Source of the DNA: Mya arenaria | Taxonomy: Eukaryota > Mollusca > Bivalvia > Myida > Myidae | Assembly: GCF_026914265.1 (NCBI RefSeq) | Contig: NC_069127.1 | Span: forward strand, 67,219,080-67,283,079 | Direction of reading: 5' to 3' | DNA length: 64,000 bases | Shown here: positions 48,174-59,969 of the stretch, one piece after another | Position numbering within the stretch: the first letter of the stretch is position 1 | Layout of the letters: every line of letters begins with the position of its first letter | Program-made: the position numbers and the translations under genes | The notes under the pieces: generated by a model | Databases searched by the model: none | Told to the model about the DNA's origin: nothing | The model's input: the letters and a program-made list of their open reading frames with translations, nothing else

Positions 48174-48395
48174 TTGACTGTGACAAAATTGTTTTTCAAA
48201 TCCTATTTAACTAATAGAAAACAATTAGTTAAAGTCGGAAACATAATGTCTGGCTTGCTTACAATATTATCAGGAGTACGTCAGGAATCCACCTTTGGTT
48301 CACTGCTGTTTCTTATATATATATATAATAATGACATTGCGCTTTGTAATACGAATATGATAATCGACGTGGACGTTCATTGCCAATCGTCTTAA
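48174..48395 (+). mobile_element. LINE reverse transcriptase fragment
   Basis: A short open stretch resembles the middle of a non-LTR RT: 'FKSYLTNRKQLVKVGN', then an 'SGVRQESTFGSLLFLIYI' block (the family's GVPQGS-LGPLLF motif, here altered) and N-D-I. It has lost both ends. The SYL-NRKQ spelling is of the jockey/CR1 type, unlike the LINEs at 15.6 kb and 62.6 kb. Inactive. Confidence 0.75.
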
Positions 48396-48439
48396 TGGTA
48401 AATAAAATACAACTAAACTTTTATTCTGTCGAAAGACAA

Positions 48440-49023
48440 AACACTCAGGAGTAATATGGCTTGTTTCACGTCCTGGTCAGTTGTCGGCACCGATGGCGAA
48501 GAATCGAACACCAAGTATCGCCGGCGAGTTTCACTGCACGAGTTTTCTGGTGAGGAAATAAACAAACGTTCAGGAAAACAAGGCGCATATCATCACGAGA
48601 TATTCCGCAGCTGATTATGGATATCTCTGTCTCTTATATAATTCCCACATTAAAGATATATTTGCCAGACGCTTCAGGGTGGATCGTGATCTTGGATTCA
48701 TAAAGGTGCGCGAGTTCCGGTCGCAAGCGTCTCGAATCATGCAATCCATGGGACCGCGTTTGATTAATTGAGTATAAGTCTCCATGGGCCCACTTTTGAT
48801 CGATATCAGCCAGCAACATGTCAAGTATGAGGGCATCCGGTCGGAATACTTTGATGCTTCTGCGGAAGCCAAGCTGGATATTTTCGCTGAAGATTTTGGA
48901 CGAAAGTTCTTAGGCGAGGAAGCATGTGTCTGGAGGCGTCTAGTGAGTTTCATGGTGGTAAAACTGAAGAGGGGCTACAATGATGCGGATAATCCAGTTA
49001 TCTACATTCTCGCTAATTATTAA
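48440..49023 (+). pseudogene. Unassigned coding-like remnant
   Basis: Composition changes here to a more balanced base use, and plus-strand frames carry protein-like text. About 52 codons start MACFTSWSVVGTDGEESN, then a stretch 'ARRFRVDRDLGFIKVREF' in another frame, and last an 80-codon frame at 48784-49023 with 'SEYFDASAEAKLDIFAEDF'. They are separated by stops. No family is recognised. It may be the remnant of a transposon gene or a host pseudogene. Minus-strand frames here are also open. Confidence 0.3.
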
Positions 49024-51860
49024 TGTGTGATTTGTTTTGTAAACTATTTTATTTTTTGTTAAAATAACATATTTGGTAGCGGAAAACCTTAAAAAAAGAT
49101 TAAAAATAATGTACATATGTATCTAACAAATTGAATAATGCCGACTAAAGCGTAGTAGCAATGTGAGCTGACACAACTAATTGATGCTTTCGTCGGAGTT
49201 ACCCTTTACTATCCATATACAGTATAGGGATGTAGTGTGACTTGAGAAATTGAGTGAACACACATGAATTTAGAAAACGATTACTAAAATAGTGCTACAA
49301 GTTCTATTGTTTTTAAAAAATACTTGTTATAATTTCAACTGTAGCATTCAATATTTTGTTGTTGTTGTTTTTTCTCTCTCTTTTTCCTTTAGGAGCTATA
49401 TATACACTTGAATCATGCGGGTCGGTGCAGTATTAGCTATATATATACTTGAATCGTGCGGGTCGGTGCAGTATTAGCTATATATCATAATGACAAGCTT
49501 CCCGTTCCATAAACAGCGAGTACATATTCAATATTCGTTGTAATTTATCCGCACGGTTCTTAATTTGTATGCAATGTTAGAAGCTGCATCATGGTAACAG
49601 TTCCATAATGTAAGAATTTGTATAAAATATTTGTATTCAACATAGGTTGAGTAATTGAGAAAAGAAATATTAGAAGAATGTAGTATTCTTACGATTTTTA
49701 TATGATATTATTTTATAAAATATGTTTAAAACTGTACAGTAAATGTGTAAATGTAATACATCTATACAAAAAATCCACAGTGTCAAAATAATTCGATAAA
49801 AATGGACTAATATGCAGTTCTCTGACATTGTTTAAATATAACAATATGATAAGATATGATTAATTTTTGCAATTCAATATAGCAATAGGCATATATGAAG
49901 AGTATATCGATGGTGAAACAGATTGAAACAGACCGTACAACACTCCTAGTCTGGTATTTTTTGTAGAAGAAAGTTTCTTAAGTGGGAATTCAGGACCCAA
50001 GCTATGATATAAAAAGGGCAGGGTGCAAGGTCAAACTGTGATCTTTTGATGTGCATTGAAAGAGCGCTTATGGGGCATTTCCAAGGGTCAATGTTAAAAA
50101 ACTATTGTGCATGTGTTGTAACTACTCTCAATAAGAATACAAATGGTAAGGGTTGCTTTTATCTCATATAAGTATAACAATTATGTTTCTGTATTATTTT
50201 TAAACTTTTTTTGAATATCAAATTTAATTCATAATTATTGATTGAAGCTCTGGCTACCAAAAGGGCACAGTGGGGAATAGTAATAAAACAGCAAGGAGTC
50301 GGAAAATGGAAGCAGGTCTAGCTTAATTAAGCATGGCAATGTTAAAAAAATAGGTAACAACTAATAGGCTATGACAACAACTAGTTTGGCTTTGGTAAGA
50401 AGGAAACCACAAAACATGAACACTGAAGTGCATACGGATATAAATTTTATTGATAGGTTGTAAATGTTTTTAATGAATCCCAAAGGAAAAATGTAATACA
50501 AAATAGATTTAAACAATTAATGTTGAATATTATTTATAAATGGCAGCTAATATAAGAGTATAGCTATTGGATGTTCTTCATTAGCTGTAGCAGTTAAAAT
50601 GCTGACAGTGGTGTATGCATATGATGTTGTTATCGTAGCTGGTTAAATTTACAAATCAACAGTCAACCACACCTGTCATAGACCAATGCCTAAACACCAG
50701 CAGTTCAATTTCAGAAAAATAAGAACAAGGTATATGAAAGGAACATTCTCGTGTGTGCGTTTTTATAGTTGGTCTAGGATTTAATAAAAGTTATAATGCA
50801 GTATTTTATTTCATAATCTGAATAGGTCTTAAATTGAGCCCAATTAACATTACATATAAAAAATTAAGTATGTCTTTATTTCTCCATCATTATCAATATT
50901 ATACCAGGATTTATTGGATCAATTGGGGATGAACCAAAAGTACCAAAATCAGCAATATCATTTTTTCCTTAAAACAAGACCAAACTTATAAATAAGGGCT
51001 AGTATGAGGTCAAAAATGCAATATTTTAAATGAAAAAATAAATATTTCTATCCCGGTCTCAGCTGTGTGTATACACTAAAGAATAGCATGTGGGGGTCCT
51101 GTGATTTTTACAAGACACACTCAGAAGCTATTTTTTTTTTAAATAACTGGGATTTACTCGGTTCAAAAACTCAATTAAAATGTACACTAAGATATAAATT
51201 CCATTAAAGTTTTGGACAGTTTTTTTCATCTTGCAATAATGGTGTAAGATGAAGGCTATATCAAAGGATGGATTTCTTTTAAAAGAATTGAAAAATAGTT
51301 TACCATTGCAATTCACCAGTCTGTAGTGTTATATGAATCTATAATGAACTACTTTGGCGAAATGATAATGTACAGGATATTTGGCTTATCAAAATAACCC
51401 CTGTTCTAATAGCAACAACATAAAACCATCACACATACTATTAAATCTGAGGCAAAGTGAAAGTAATGCAATTAATGGAAGATGCCGCAGCTGACAATTA
51501 TCAAATAACATGAATGACAGGAAGAGTACATCCATTATCACACTCTTTTGAGCAGCATTTGTCATTATTTACAATTGAACAAGAAGACATTTACATAAAA
51601 TGAGATAAGCAATGAATCATGAGTGAAGAAATAATGTGAAAACAATGAATCTAAATGATACACATGAAAACGCGATAACATTGTAGCAGAAAAACATGCA
51701 ATGAGTGAAAATGATTATAATATGTCAAAAATCATTTATTTTAATTATGTATGAAAGTCAATTATCTTGACGCGCTAGCCGCGTCTATATCCCACTTGTT
51801 GTTTTCCTAGATAAGAATGGCAGATCCCAGCGCTAAGTATTATCGAATGGCAAGTGAACG
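49024..51860. other. No gene; small tandem duplication at 49393-49488
   Basis: AT-rich. At 49393-49488 a 42-bp segment with 'cgggtcggtgcagtattagc' occurs twice in tandem plus a partial third unit, with few differences. No reading frame of interest is present elsewhere. Confidence 0.5.
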
Positions 51861-51861
51861 G

Positions 51862-52245
51862 AGGGATACTAAAAGGCTGACCTAAGGGCTGAACAATAGA
51901 TATAGAGGAAAAGGCTGACCAAAAAAATGAATAAAAATATCTTGATATATTTTTTAAAGTTTTATGGGTTGCCGAGTTTTGAAATTTATTTAATGTACGT
52001 GGTGTGGCCTAGATGTAGATTGATACTTCTATATCTACAAATGATAAAAAAAGTCATCTATCTTAAACTGGACGCTCTTATAAATTATACTAATATTTAT
52101 AATCAATCAGTTATAATACATTCAATAGTACAAGGAAATCAAAATAACCCATTAAAATTAATTCAACAGAAATAATTCAATTTCCATTTTTTCTGGTCAG
52201 CGTTTCCCTCTTCATTTATATGGTCAGCTCTCGGGTCAGCTTTTT
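51862..52245. mobile_element. TIR-type MITE, about 385 bp
   Basis: The left end (51862-51925, 'aaaaggctgacctaagggct', then 'ggaaaaggctgacc') is the imperfect inverse of the right end (52193-52245, 'ggtcagcgtttccctctt', then 'gggtcagctttt'). Each arm contains the motif 'ggtcagc' twice or more. The interior is AT-rich. Its 82-codon frame is not protein-like. Confidence 0.6.
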
Positions 52246-52249
52246 AGCA

Positions 52250-52855
52250 CAAGACAACGCGCACCTGCTATGATAGTTCCAAAATGGCGATGTTTTGTTG
52301 AAAGAAGCCGATCTGAATAAGTTTTTCATGAAACACTAGTGTCATAAGGGAAAGGTATAACCTACCAACAATTCATATGTAACCATTGTATTTTAATTTA
52401 ACAATGCATTGTCAAATATTGTGGAATTACAGTTGAAGAATATATTTTACAATATGAATCAGCCGCCTTTGGGCGCTACTTGACTCGCGTACTTATGAAT
52501 AGCGGACAAAAGGTCTTTTTTATTTGGCCGTGCACTTCCGTTTAAAACTGGTTCCTGGACGCTTCTGTTTGAGGTATGAAGCCGGGGACCAAATGATGCA
52601 TGCTTGTCGAAAAGTAGCATGATACCTATGAACGGCACTGCTTCGCAGTACCGTCCAAAAACCACAATAACTTTTTGTTCTATAATATTCTGCCTGATCA
52701 TATGGTGTTAGTGACTAATCCATTCAAACTATAATAAACAATAAAGCGGAACCAGGAAATAAAGCATCCTGGAGGAAACAACAACACCGCGAGAGAAAAT
52801 GGTTTAAAGTTAACACTGTTTAAAACAATGATCTAACGTTCTAAAAACAAGATCT
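52250..52855. other. Upstream region of the Ig gene
   Basis: The region 52460-52700 is less AT-rich than its surroundings and could hold the promoter. An 80-codon minus-strand frame there (52459-52701) has no recognised domain. No TATA box could be chosen with confidence. Confidence 0.3.
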
Positions 52856-54650
52856 ATGGTGGTAAATATGGAGAGGATTTTGTTGGCTGGATATTTGCTT
52901 GTCGGTAAGCACAAATACGAAACCAATTTTACTTTTGTAGAAATGAACAGTTACTGTGATATCCCTTTTCAAAAACGAACAGTTGGCTTGACCTCATAAT
53001 TCCTCTTGCGTGGAGTGGTTGTAGCTAATTCATTCATTTAAAACATTTTAGAGTATCTTTCTCACATTTCACCAGGTTAAACATCAACGAGTTTATGTTT
53101 TTGTGTATTGTGAACAAAACTCTTGCAACATGCTAAGTCGTCATAAGAAATTCTAATAAGGGTTACTTCTTCTTGAATATTTGAAAATATTTACAGCAGA
53201 TACTTCTTTGTGTCGAAAAGCGTTAGTAACACTATTTTAGGGGGTTAACTTTCTGTTTAAATTAGTATTTATTACTTATTGGTTATTGTTTGTTAATTAA
53301 AAATATATGAAATAACTCCATCAAAGTAGTACATAAGTATTTCAAAATATGACAACATTTTACTATGTAACAGAAATTAATTATATCCTGAATGTTTGGA
53401 AACATTTGGTTTGCCAGTAAAGAAAAAATATTTTTTTACCAGTTTACAATTCGAGGGGTGAATGCGAAAAGGTTCTAAGTGACATTTAATAAAGAAGCAG
53501 ATAGAACCTTTTCGCTTTCACCCCTCGAATTGACAATGGATACTGGATTTTTACAATGTAAGGATTACTATCAAAATAGAGTTTCGAGGAAATTTAAATC
53601 ACCTTTGAATTAAACCAAATATGAAGTGAAATCAGGATGGATACGGTTCAGCCAACTTTGATATTATTGAATGGCAAATGTAAATACCAGATACCTTTGA
53701 TCTACTGCACGTAAAAAACAAACTGACGTCTATTTGCAGGTCTGCTACTTTCTGGTGGCTATGCAAACCCCCTTGAGGTTAAACTCCGCGTCCGGCGCGG
53801 GGATAGTGTTATACTGCCATGCCGCCTGTCTTCAGATTTGGAACCTGACATGGTCTCGGTACGCTGGAATTCATCCAAGGACTCTCTCCTCACTTCCGGT
53901 ACACGTGTCCTCAAATACGCGAACCAAATTGAGGTTGTCAAAACGTCCAAACTTGAATGGAATCTTCTGATTAAGTCGGTCAAGGACACATTCGGGGCGA
54001 ATTACACGTGCACGACAGACCAACAAGTGGTGCTGTCCAACGTACAACTTCTGATCTTGGTGGATCCGAAAATCGACTGTGGCGGTACAAACTCATCGGA
54101 TGTGAGCGTCGATGAAGGCGGCACTGTGCACCTTTCCTGCGCATTTACTGGCGAACCTGTAGCGAACATTACGTGGTTTAGGGGTGACTACAAAAAGCCT
54201 ATCGGCATCACGGGCAGCAAACTTGTTCTACCTAACATCACGCGTCACGCTACCGACGTCTACACGTGTCGTGGAGAGAATTCCGTAAGTTCCGAGGATT
54301 ATACAATCAATCTTATAGTTAAGTTTCCTGTTGAGGTTGACGTCATGGAAAAGACCCTTTACGTTAAAAAGGGAGGTGTTTCTACGTTAGCGTGTATCGC
54401 GCAAGGGGAGCCGTTAGACGAAACATACTGGATTGACGTTCATGGGAACAAAGTGATGTCTACAACATGGCAATATGACTTTAACATAGAGCCGGCAGGT
54501 GCACATATACCGGCTAAGTTTGTCACCTTGGCTACACGCAAGGGTACACTGACCGTTTTCGACTTTGGACCGTACACGTGCGAGGCGAATGGAGATGGGC
54601 GCGTTGCCAATGCAATTGTGAATGTCGTTGAACTTAAGGAACCTAACTAA
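52856..54650 (+). CDS. Secreted three-Ig-domain protein, two exons
   Basis: Exon 1 (52856-52904) encodes most of a signal peptide (MVVNMERILLAGYLLVG). It ends at a GTAAGC donor in phase 1. Exon 2 (53740-54650) follows a 'tatttgcag' acceptor. The spliced frame has 319 residues. Three Ig domains are visible by their cysteine pairs and tryptophans: C44-W59-C107, C150-W162-C193 and C235-W247-C297, with the 'D/G-X-Y-X-C' signature before each second cysteine (Y105, Y191, Y295). NXS/T sites are near N60, N104, N159 and N182. No transmembrane segment or GPI signal follows the third domain, so it is probably secreted. The layout resembles lachesin/IgLON-type or hemolin-like proteins; adhesion or recognition is inferred only. 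Poly(A) signals at 54695, 54723 and 54734 suit a short 3' UTR. Confidence 0.85.
53447..53532. mobile_element. Short foldback element in the Ig-gene intron
   Basis: Two 30-bp arms (53447-53476 and 53503-53532) are reverse complements with one mismatch ('caattcgaggggtgaa', then 'gcgaaaaggttct'), with a 26-bp loop. It lies about 210 bp before the exon 2 acceptor. It is a MITE-like hairpin, though a structured intronic RNA cannot be excluded. Confidence 0.75.
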
Positions 54651-54694
54651 ATCAACGCCAACGGATCAAATGTCCCTGATACGAAGTACGACAA

Positions 54695-54739
54695 AATAAA
54701 TCGAAAATCATTACGCCTTCGAAATAAAGCAGAAATAAA
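54695..54739 (+). terminator. Poly(A) signals of the Ig gene
   Basis: Three AATAAA hexamers at 54695-54700, 54723-54728 and 54734-54739, starting 45 bp after the stop codon. Confidence 0.55.
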
Positions 54740-55545
54740 GCAGAACAAACTTTGACTGGGAACTTGTGAAAGATACCGACTTGATATGGCCGATGTATGA
54801 AATATTTTTATAAACCAGTAGAAGTATTGGCGTTAATGTTAGATTTTGATGCATGGCACCAATTTCTCGAAACTTTTAAAGTCTTATATAACAGGATTAA
54901 GCTAATTTCACTATTCTTGGTTTTCTATGAATTGTGTTCTATTTATTTCAATCTTTAATAGTTTTTAGACTTTACGGTGGATTTATTTTTTATAAAAATC
55001 ACAATTAACCATTTTTCTTTGATCAAAATCAAATATAAGTATGTATTTTGGCTTATTTAAATCAGATTCTGAAGCCTGTTAACCTTAAAAAGTTTTGAAA
55101 AATTGGGGCCTGGTCGAAAAGGTATTGCTTTCTGATTACTCATAAGTTAAGGAAATGAACGAAAATACAGATCTTGCAGTTTGAACTCTGCTTCTTTATT
55201 TCAACTGTGTGTATTTAAAGTAAATCTAGAAATAAGTGCTTATCAATTCATCTCATGTCTTACTAAGATGATAATTAATCCTCCATTTCTTAATTATGCA
55301 AGTTATTTAGATTCCTTGTTTCAATTTATTTTTTATACCAGGATTAGCATTCATTCGTGGTTTTTATCGTGTAAATATAATGTATATCATGATTTAAGTA
55401 CATAACTCCATGTTGTATGTGTATTATTCGTTTGTTGTTATAGCAATATGCTGTTACGATAGTTTCGTTAAACTCATACTTTGAGTGGAAATGAATTATA
55501 TTGTGTGTTTATTATCATGAAATGAATAAATGTTGCATTGATGAG
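54740..55545. other. No gene recognised
   Basis: AT-rich sequence between the Ig gene and the duplicated exon segment. It holds only short frames such as 55181-55405. Confidence 0.45.
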
Positions 55546-55559
55546 ACTTAAAAAATAAT

Positions 55560-55870
55560 GATGCGTCCCGGAAGAAGCCATGAGAAGGCGAGCGAAAACG
55601 GCTTCAAATCACACGTATTCAAAAGAACGAGCTGATGTTTTAGAAACAAAAATATGGTGGTAAAAATGGCGATGTCTTTATTGGCTGTTTTTGCTTTATA
55701 AAAATTACTGTGATATCCCTCGTCAAATACGAAAAGTTGGCCTGGCCTACTAAACCATATTACGTATAGTGGCTGCAGCTTACTCATCCTTTCAAATTAG
55801 TTTAAAGGAACTTTCTCACATTGCGTCAGGTCAAACATTAGCAGTTCTATTTTTATGTATGACCTAATTT
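55560..55870 (+). pseudogene. Degenerate duplicate of Ig-gene exon 1 and its flanks
   Basis: About 300 bp match 52760-53100: 'atatggtggtaaaaatgg' against 'ctatggtggtaaatatgg', then 'ttactgtgatatccct', a 'gttggcctggcc' tract, and 'ctttctcacattgcgtcagg' against 'ctttctcacatttcaccagg'. The copied start codon (55654) opens MVVKMAMSLLAVFAL and then meets a stop. A deletion of about 50 bp relative to the parent removes the splice donor. No Ig-coding exon follows nearby, so it is a relic. Confidence 0.65.
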
Positions 55871-55879
55871 ATCACGTGT

Positions 55880-58070
55880 TTTACACACACTGTATATATT
55901 GAATGAAATATCATAATTATGCTTACATAAAGTGTGTAATAAAATAAATAAAACGTATTGCGTCACAGCGCGTGACTCATCTAGCATGGCGGGTGACAGA
56001 TATAGATTTACAGCACGGCTGAATTAACTGAAAATGCCTATTCGGTGTGCTATAAATAGATGTCCGACGTTGGTGTTGGTACAGGCACGGCGTTTACGTG
56101 TTCATATTGTTTTCTTACGTCCCGTGAAATACATATACAATATTTGTCAAAATTATCTTAACTTGTACGATAATGTTTAAAACCATGCAAAATGTATTAC
56201 CACTAATTACTGTCCGAGTAGCATGTGATAATTAAGAAATATTACACACCACTGAGGGCCATATGACAGTATAAGGACCGGGCAGTCAGCCCCTGAAGGT
56301 GTGTATAATGAGTTTTATGTGTTTTATTGAGCAAATCTAATAAGGTTTACTTGCGAAAAAATGTCGTCGTGAAAATTGCAATCAGCACTCACCAGTTTAA
56401 TAACGTTTAGTGGTCCATATTATATGACGTCAGCGGCCAATATTATATTTTTGGCGAGGTCAGGATCAGCCAAAAACATGATATGGACAGCTGATGTCAT
56501 TAAAACTGGATTTTATCAAAATATTGTGATATATGGGCCGGTTAACTTTATATTCACAAAGAAGGGACACTTTAATGTAAGGTATATTGCAAGACTAATT
56601 TTGATCCAAAGCATCAAAGACGTCGCGAATTTCTTTTTAAACATGACTTAAAGGAAGCCGATGCATTTAATCAGGATACCAAGTTTGAGGTACGTGGATA
56701 AAACCAACCTTCAGTTATTAAACAAAATCGGATTTAGACCACGACCTTGAACTTTGACCAACTAACCTAACAATAGTTAGGATATTGGTTATGTTTGAGG
56801 GATCTCTACCAAGTTCGAGGTCTCTAGGCTCAAGCGTTTTTCATATAATGATCGGAAAACGATTTGTGGCTGAAGTGAGACAAAATGTAACCACGACATT
56901 GACCCTATAGGTCCATATGACGACCATATCCCATTTTCCGGGAGTGGTCCAATACCATTTTGATATGAAAATATCACTTCGGTAATTTTAGGGGGGATGG
57001 GGTGGGGCGCCACTGGATCGTAGTGTATATTTATAATAATGTTTTTACTCCAATGTGAGAAAAAAATTAAATCATTGATAATTTAATGCACTAGACTCAA
57101 ATTTACACACACGTATCTATACATATCTATATTTCTCTTTTTGAGTAAATATCACTTTAATCAATTAGAATTACCTTTAATTTTAGCACAAATAAACAAG
57201 ATACAATAGTTTTTATTTTAAGTCGGGTATATGAGAACCAAAGCTCAAAGCGCTATTTTTCCGACATGAATAACGAACATACATAACATATAAAGACATA
57301 ACAATCAGGTTGTGACCTGTAAGTAAAAGCATATAGTTTAAAATAGGTACAAACATGGAAGAAGTATTTATAAAACCTGTTCCTTATTATACCCATGCAT
57401 ACAATTACAAAAAGTAAGAAGGATTTGAGCACTGAACACAGTGATAACATTAACTAGTTTTCCCGGCTGTACGGGCAATCCACATACGCACGGTTCCGCT
57501 AGTTGACATACCACTGTTAAATAGTTAGTTCTTTCAAGGTTATATCTAAAAGGGTACTCGAATACACTTAAATAGCAAAATTGTAAGTAGCATTATATAC
57601 ATGGGAATAACAGCAAGGTACATTGTCGTGTAGTTGGTAAAAATGTTATAATTTATCTAGCTTGATAGGAAAAATCTTTCGAAGGTGTTACCTGAGAGGG
57701 TGTATTGTATTTATCATGTAATTTAAATACCACTAGATTTAGCCGATATAATCGGAAACAGAAGCATACAAAAACGAAGCCTATGAGCTTGATGACAAGT
57801 TATTAAATACCCATTGAATGTGCCCAAAGGTTTGTAATAACTGTAAAAGACAAACGTTTTCTTTGTTGGTAGCTTAATGTTGCCTTCTTCTTGAATCACT
57901 TTATGCAATTGTTAGTTTATAAGTGATGTTTTTATCATATATATTCTATATCTTTATTTTACAATAAAAAATGTTGGCTGGTCCAGTTTGATCACGTGAT
58001 CCTTCATGGTACAACTTTGAGACCTATCCCAAACTGACGTCGCGTCGTCGATAACACGAAAGTTACTTGC
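55880..58070. other. No gene recognised
   Basis: AT-rich. A region at 56400-56520 has several short hairpins (for example around 'atgacgtcagcggcc') and a 91-codon plus frame (56376-56651) without a recognisable domain. Frames at 56789-57908 on the minus strand look random. Confidence 0.45.
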
Positions 58071-58074
58071 TAAT

Positions 58075-58414
58075 TTAAAGCTGCACTCTCACAGATTGAA
58101 CGTTTTGACAACTTGTTTCATTTTTTGTCCCAGAACGAGCTAATTTTTGCGAAAATCCATGAAAACATGTGATGTGAGACTGCTGAGAAAACATCAGATC
58201 CAAGAATTTCATATTTAAGTTCAAAAATTAAACGGTAAGTAACGGTTTAAGCTATAAAACATTAATTTTCGAACGGAAATATGAAACTCTGCGATGTGAT
58301 TTTTTGTCAGCAGTCCTATATTACTATTTTGCAGATATTTGGCAAAAATTTGCTCATTCCAAGACAAAAATTAAAAAGTTGTCAAAACGGTAAATCTGTG
58401 AGAGTGCAGCTTTA
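58075..58414. mobile_element. Complete foldback MITE, 340 bp
   Basis: The outer 23 bp of both ends are inverted repeats ('ttaaagctgcactctcacag' and complement). The similarity of the two halves extends inward, with 'gagctaatttttgc' against 'gcaaaaatttgctc' and 'gactgctga' against 'tcagcagtc'. There is no coding content. A second, split copy lies at 27119-27918. This element type is common in bivalve genomes. Confidence 0.85.
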
Positions 58415-58895
58415 ATATATTGAAATTTGAGTAAAAATCAAACCATACTGGGGGGTTTCAACGTTGAAATATCATTAAATTGTCTGTTTGAACTGTATAA
58501 GACTCGCATTGGATATAAAATATCTTCTGATTTGATTGTGGTCGTCCCACGACGTTGAAATGAGGAGAGTTGCCCTGATATACACACCTGGCAAAATTGC
58601 GTTTGTAATAATAAAATTGGCCTAATAAATAAATCGGCATTAGTCTCGTTGAAAACCATATAATGTACGATGATTTAGCTAGATTTTACTATTTATATAT
58701 TATATTAAATTGTGTTTAATACACACCGCTGCGCATTATTTGGTTTTAAAAAGGGACAATAACGTTGTATTCAATTAGTATCAATTAATTAATAAATATT
58801 AATAAGTCTTGTTAATTAATTTACAAAACAGATGCATTTCATCTATTATATGATATTGTTCGAGAGCATATACAGTGAAGTGTGCCACTAACCCT
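58415..58895. other. No gene recognised
   Basis: AT-rich. Two minus-strand frames (58438-58659) overlap in different phases and look accidental. Confidence 0.45.
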
Positions 58896-58897
58896 AT

Positions 58898-59172
58898 CCA
58901 CTAGCGGATGCAGGGGTGTGCCCCCCCCCCCCCTAAACTCATCCAGGTTTATCCTTTTTATTTCAATATAGGAAATATAAAGTAATAAAATACGCCAAAA
59001 ATGCACCATTTCAGACTAGAAATCAATATTTTTTTCTTCGGACAGTATCCCTAAACCCCCCTGCTAACACTTTAAACCAAATAAATTTCGGTTTGTGGAA
59101 GGGGGCAAATCAAAAGGTAACGCCCCTAAATAACGCCCGTTCTAATGCAAAATCCTGGATCCGCCCTGCTAA
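58898..59172. mobile_element. Possible MITE with imperfect ends
   Basis: The left end 'ctagcggatgcaggggtg' and the right end 'atcctggatccgccctgc' are imperfect inverted repeats. A poly-C run (58920-58933) follows the left end. The interior has 'gggggcaaat' and 'aacgcccctaaataacgccc'. A dispersed element with 'agcggatcc' ends is likely, but the boundaries are not certain. Confidence 0.45.
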
Positions 59173-59389
59173 ACCCAAAATAGAGGTGTACCCCTACATT
59201 TAGAGGTGCCGGTTTTTATATTCAGGTGCATCTCTTTACTTGGGGTAATCAAAACAATGTCGTTGGAGCCGCCGTGGACAATATTGACTACATGTATGAA
59301 GGGCTTTACATAAGCCCACTGTTCGTTTTTGCGGGAACCAATTTTCGATGAAGATGATGGATCAAAGTCCATAGGCGAGGTACAAAGTG

Positions 59390-59712
59390 TATACCACTTG
59401 ATAAATTACGTCATATATGCTACGTCGGAAGGCAAGCATTTTGCTTAAAATAAAGACTTAATACAAAGATAACTTTTCTTTTACTACACCATTTTATATG
59501 AAACATAGGGCAGTCTATGCCGCATAAAGAGCCCTGGTAAAACACCGAAGGCGGGGCTCCGTAAGCGGCGTAGACTGCGCTATGTTTCATTAAAAATGGT
59601 GAAGAAATAATGAAGTTATTTTTGTTTTAAGTCTTCATTCGAAGCAAAATGTTTGCCTTCCGACGTAGCATTTATGAAGCAATGTATCACGTGGTATGCA
59701 CACACTGATAGA
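59390..59712. mobile_element. Foldback MITE with arms of about 135 bp
   Basis: 59395-59530 and 59565-59705 are imperfect reverse complements along their whole length ('tgctacgtcggaaggcaag' against 'cttccgacgtagca', and 'atgaaacatag' against 'ctatgtttcat'). The short loop contains 'ggggctccgtaagcggcg'. The right arm plus loop recurs at 26705-26900. Confidence 0.8.
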
Positions 59713-59804
59713 AGTCGCCCCCGACTATCCTTCACCGGAAATATATCGTAGTATATGCCATAAACGAATAGCATTCTGAGAAAACAGCAAATCAAATGTC
59801 TGTG

Positions 59805-59935
59805 AAGTTAGCCTATGTAGCCGATTTAGCCTATGTAGCCTGTGTAGTAAACAGGCTGCAGCGTGCAGCCTATGTAGCCGATTTAGCCTGTGTAGAAAAC
59901 AGGATGCAGCTTATATAATAGCCGATGTTGCCTGC
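59805..59935. repeat. Short imperfect tandem repeats
   Basis: The words 'agcctatgtagccgattt' and 'agcctgtgtag' recur several times within 130 bp, with 'aacaggctgcag' in between. Non-coding. Confidence 0.7.
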
Positions 59936-59969
59936 CGTGACAGGTGCACGTGAAACAATCATGGGTGTC

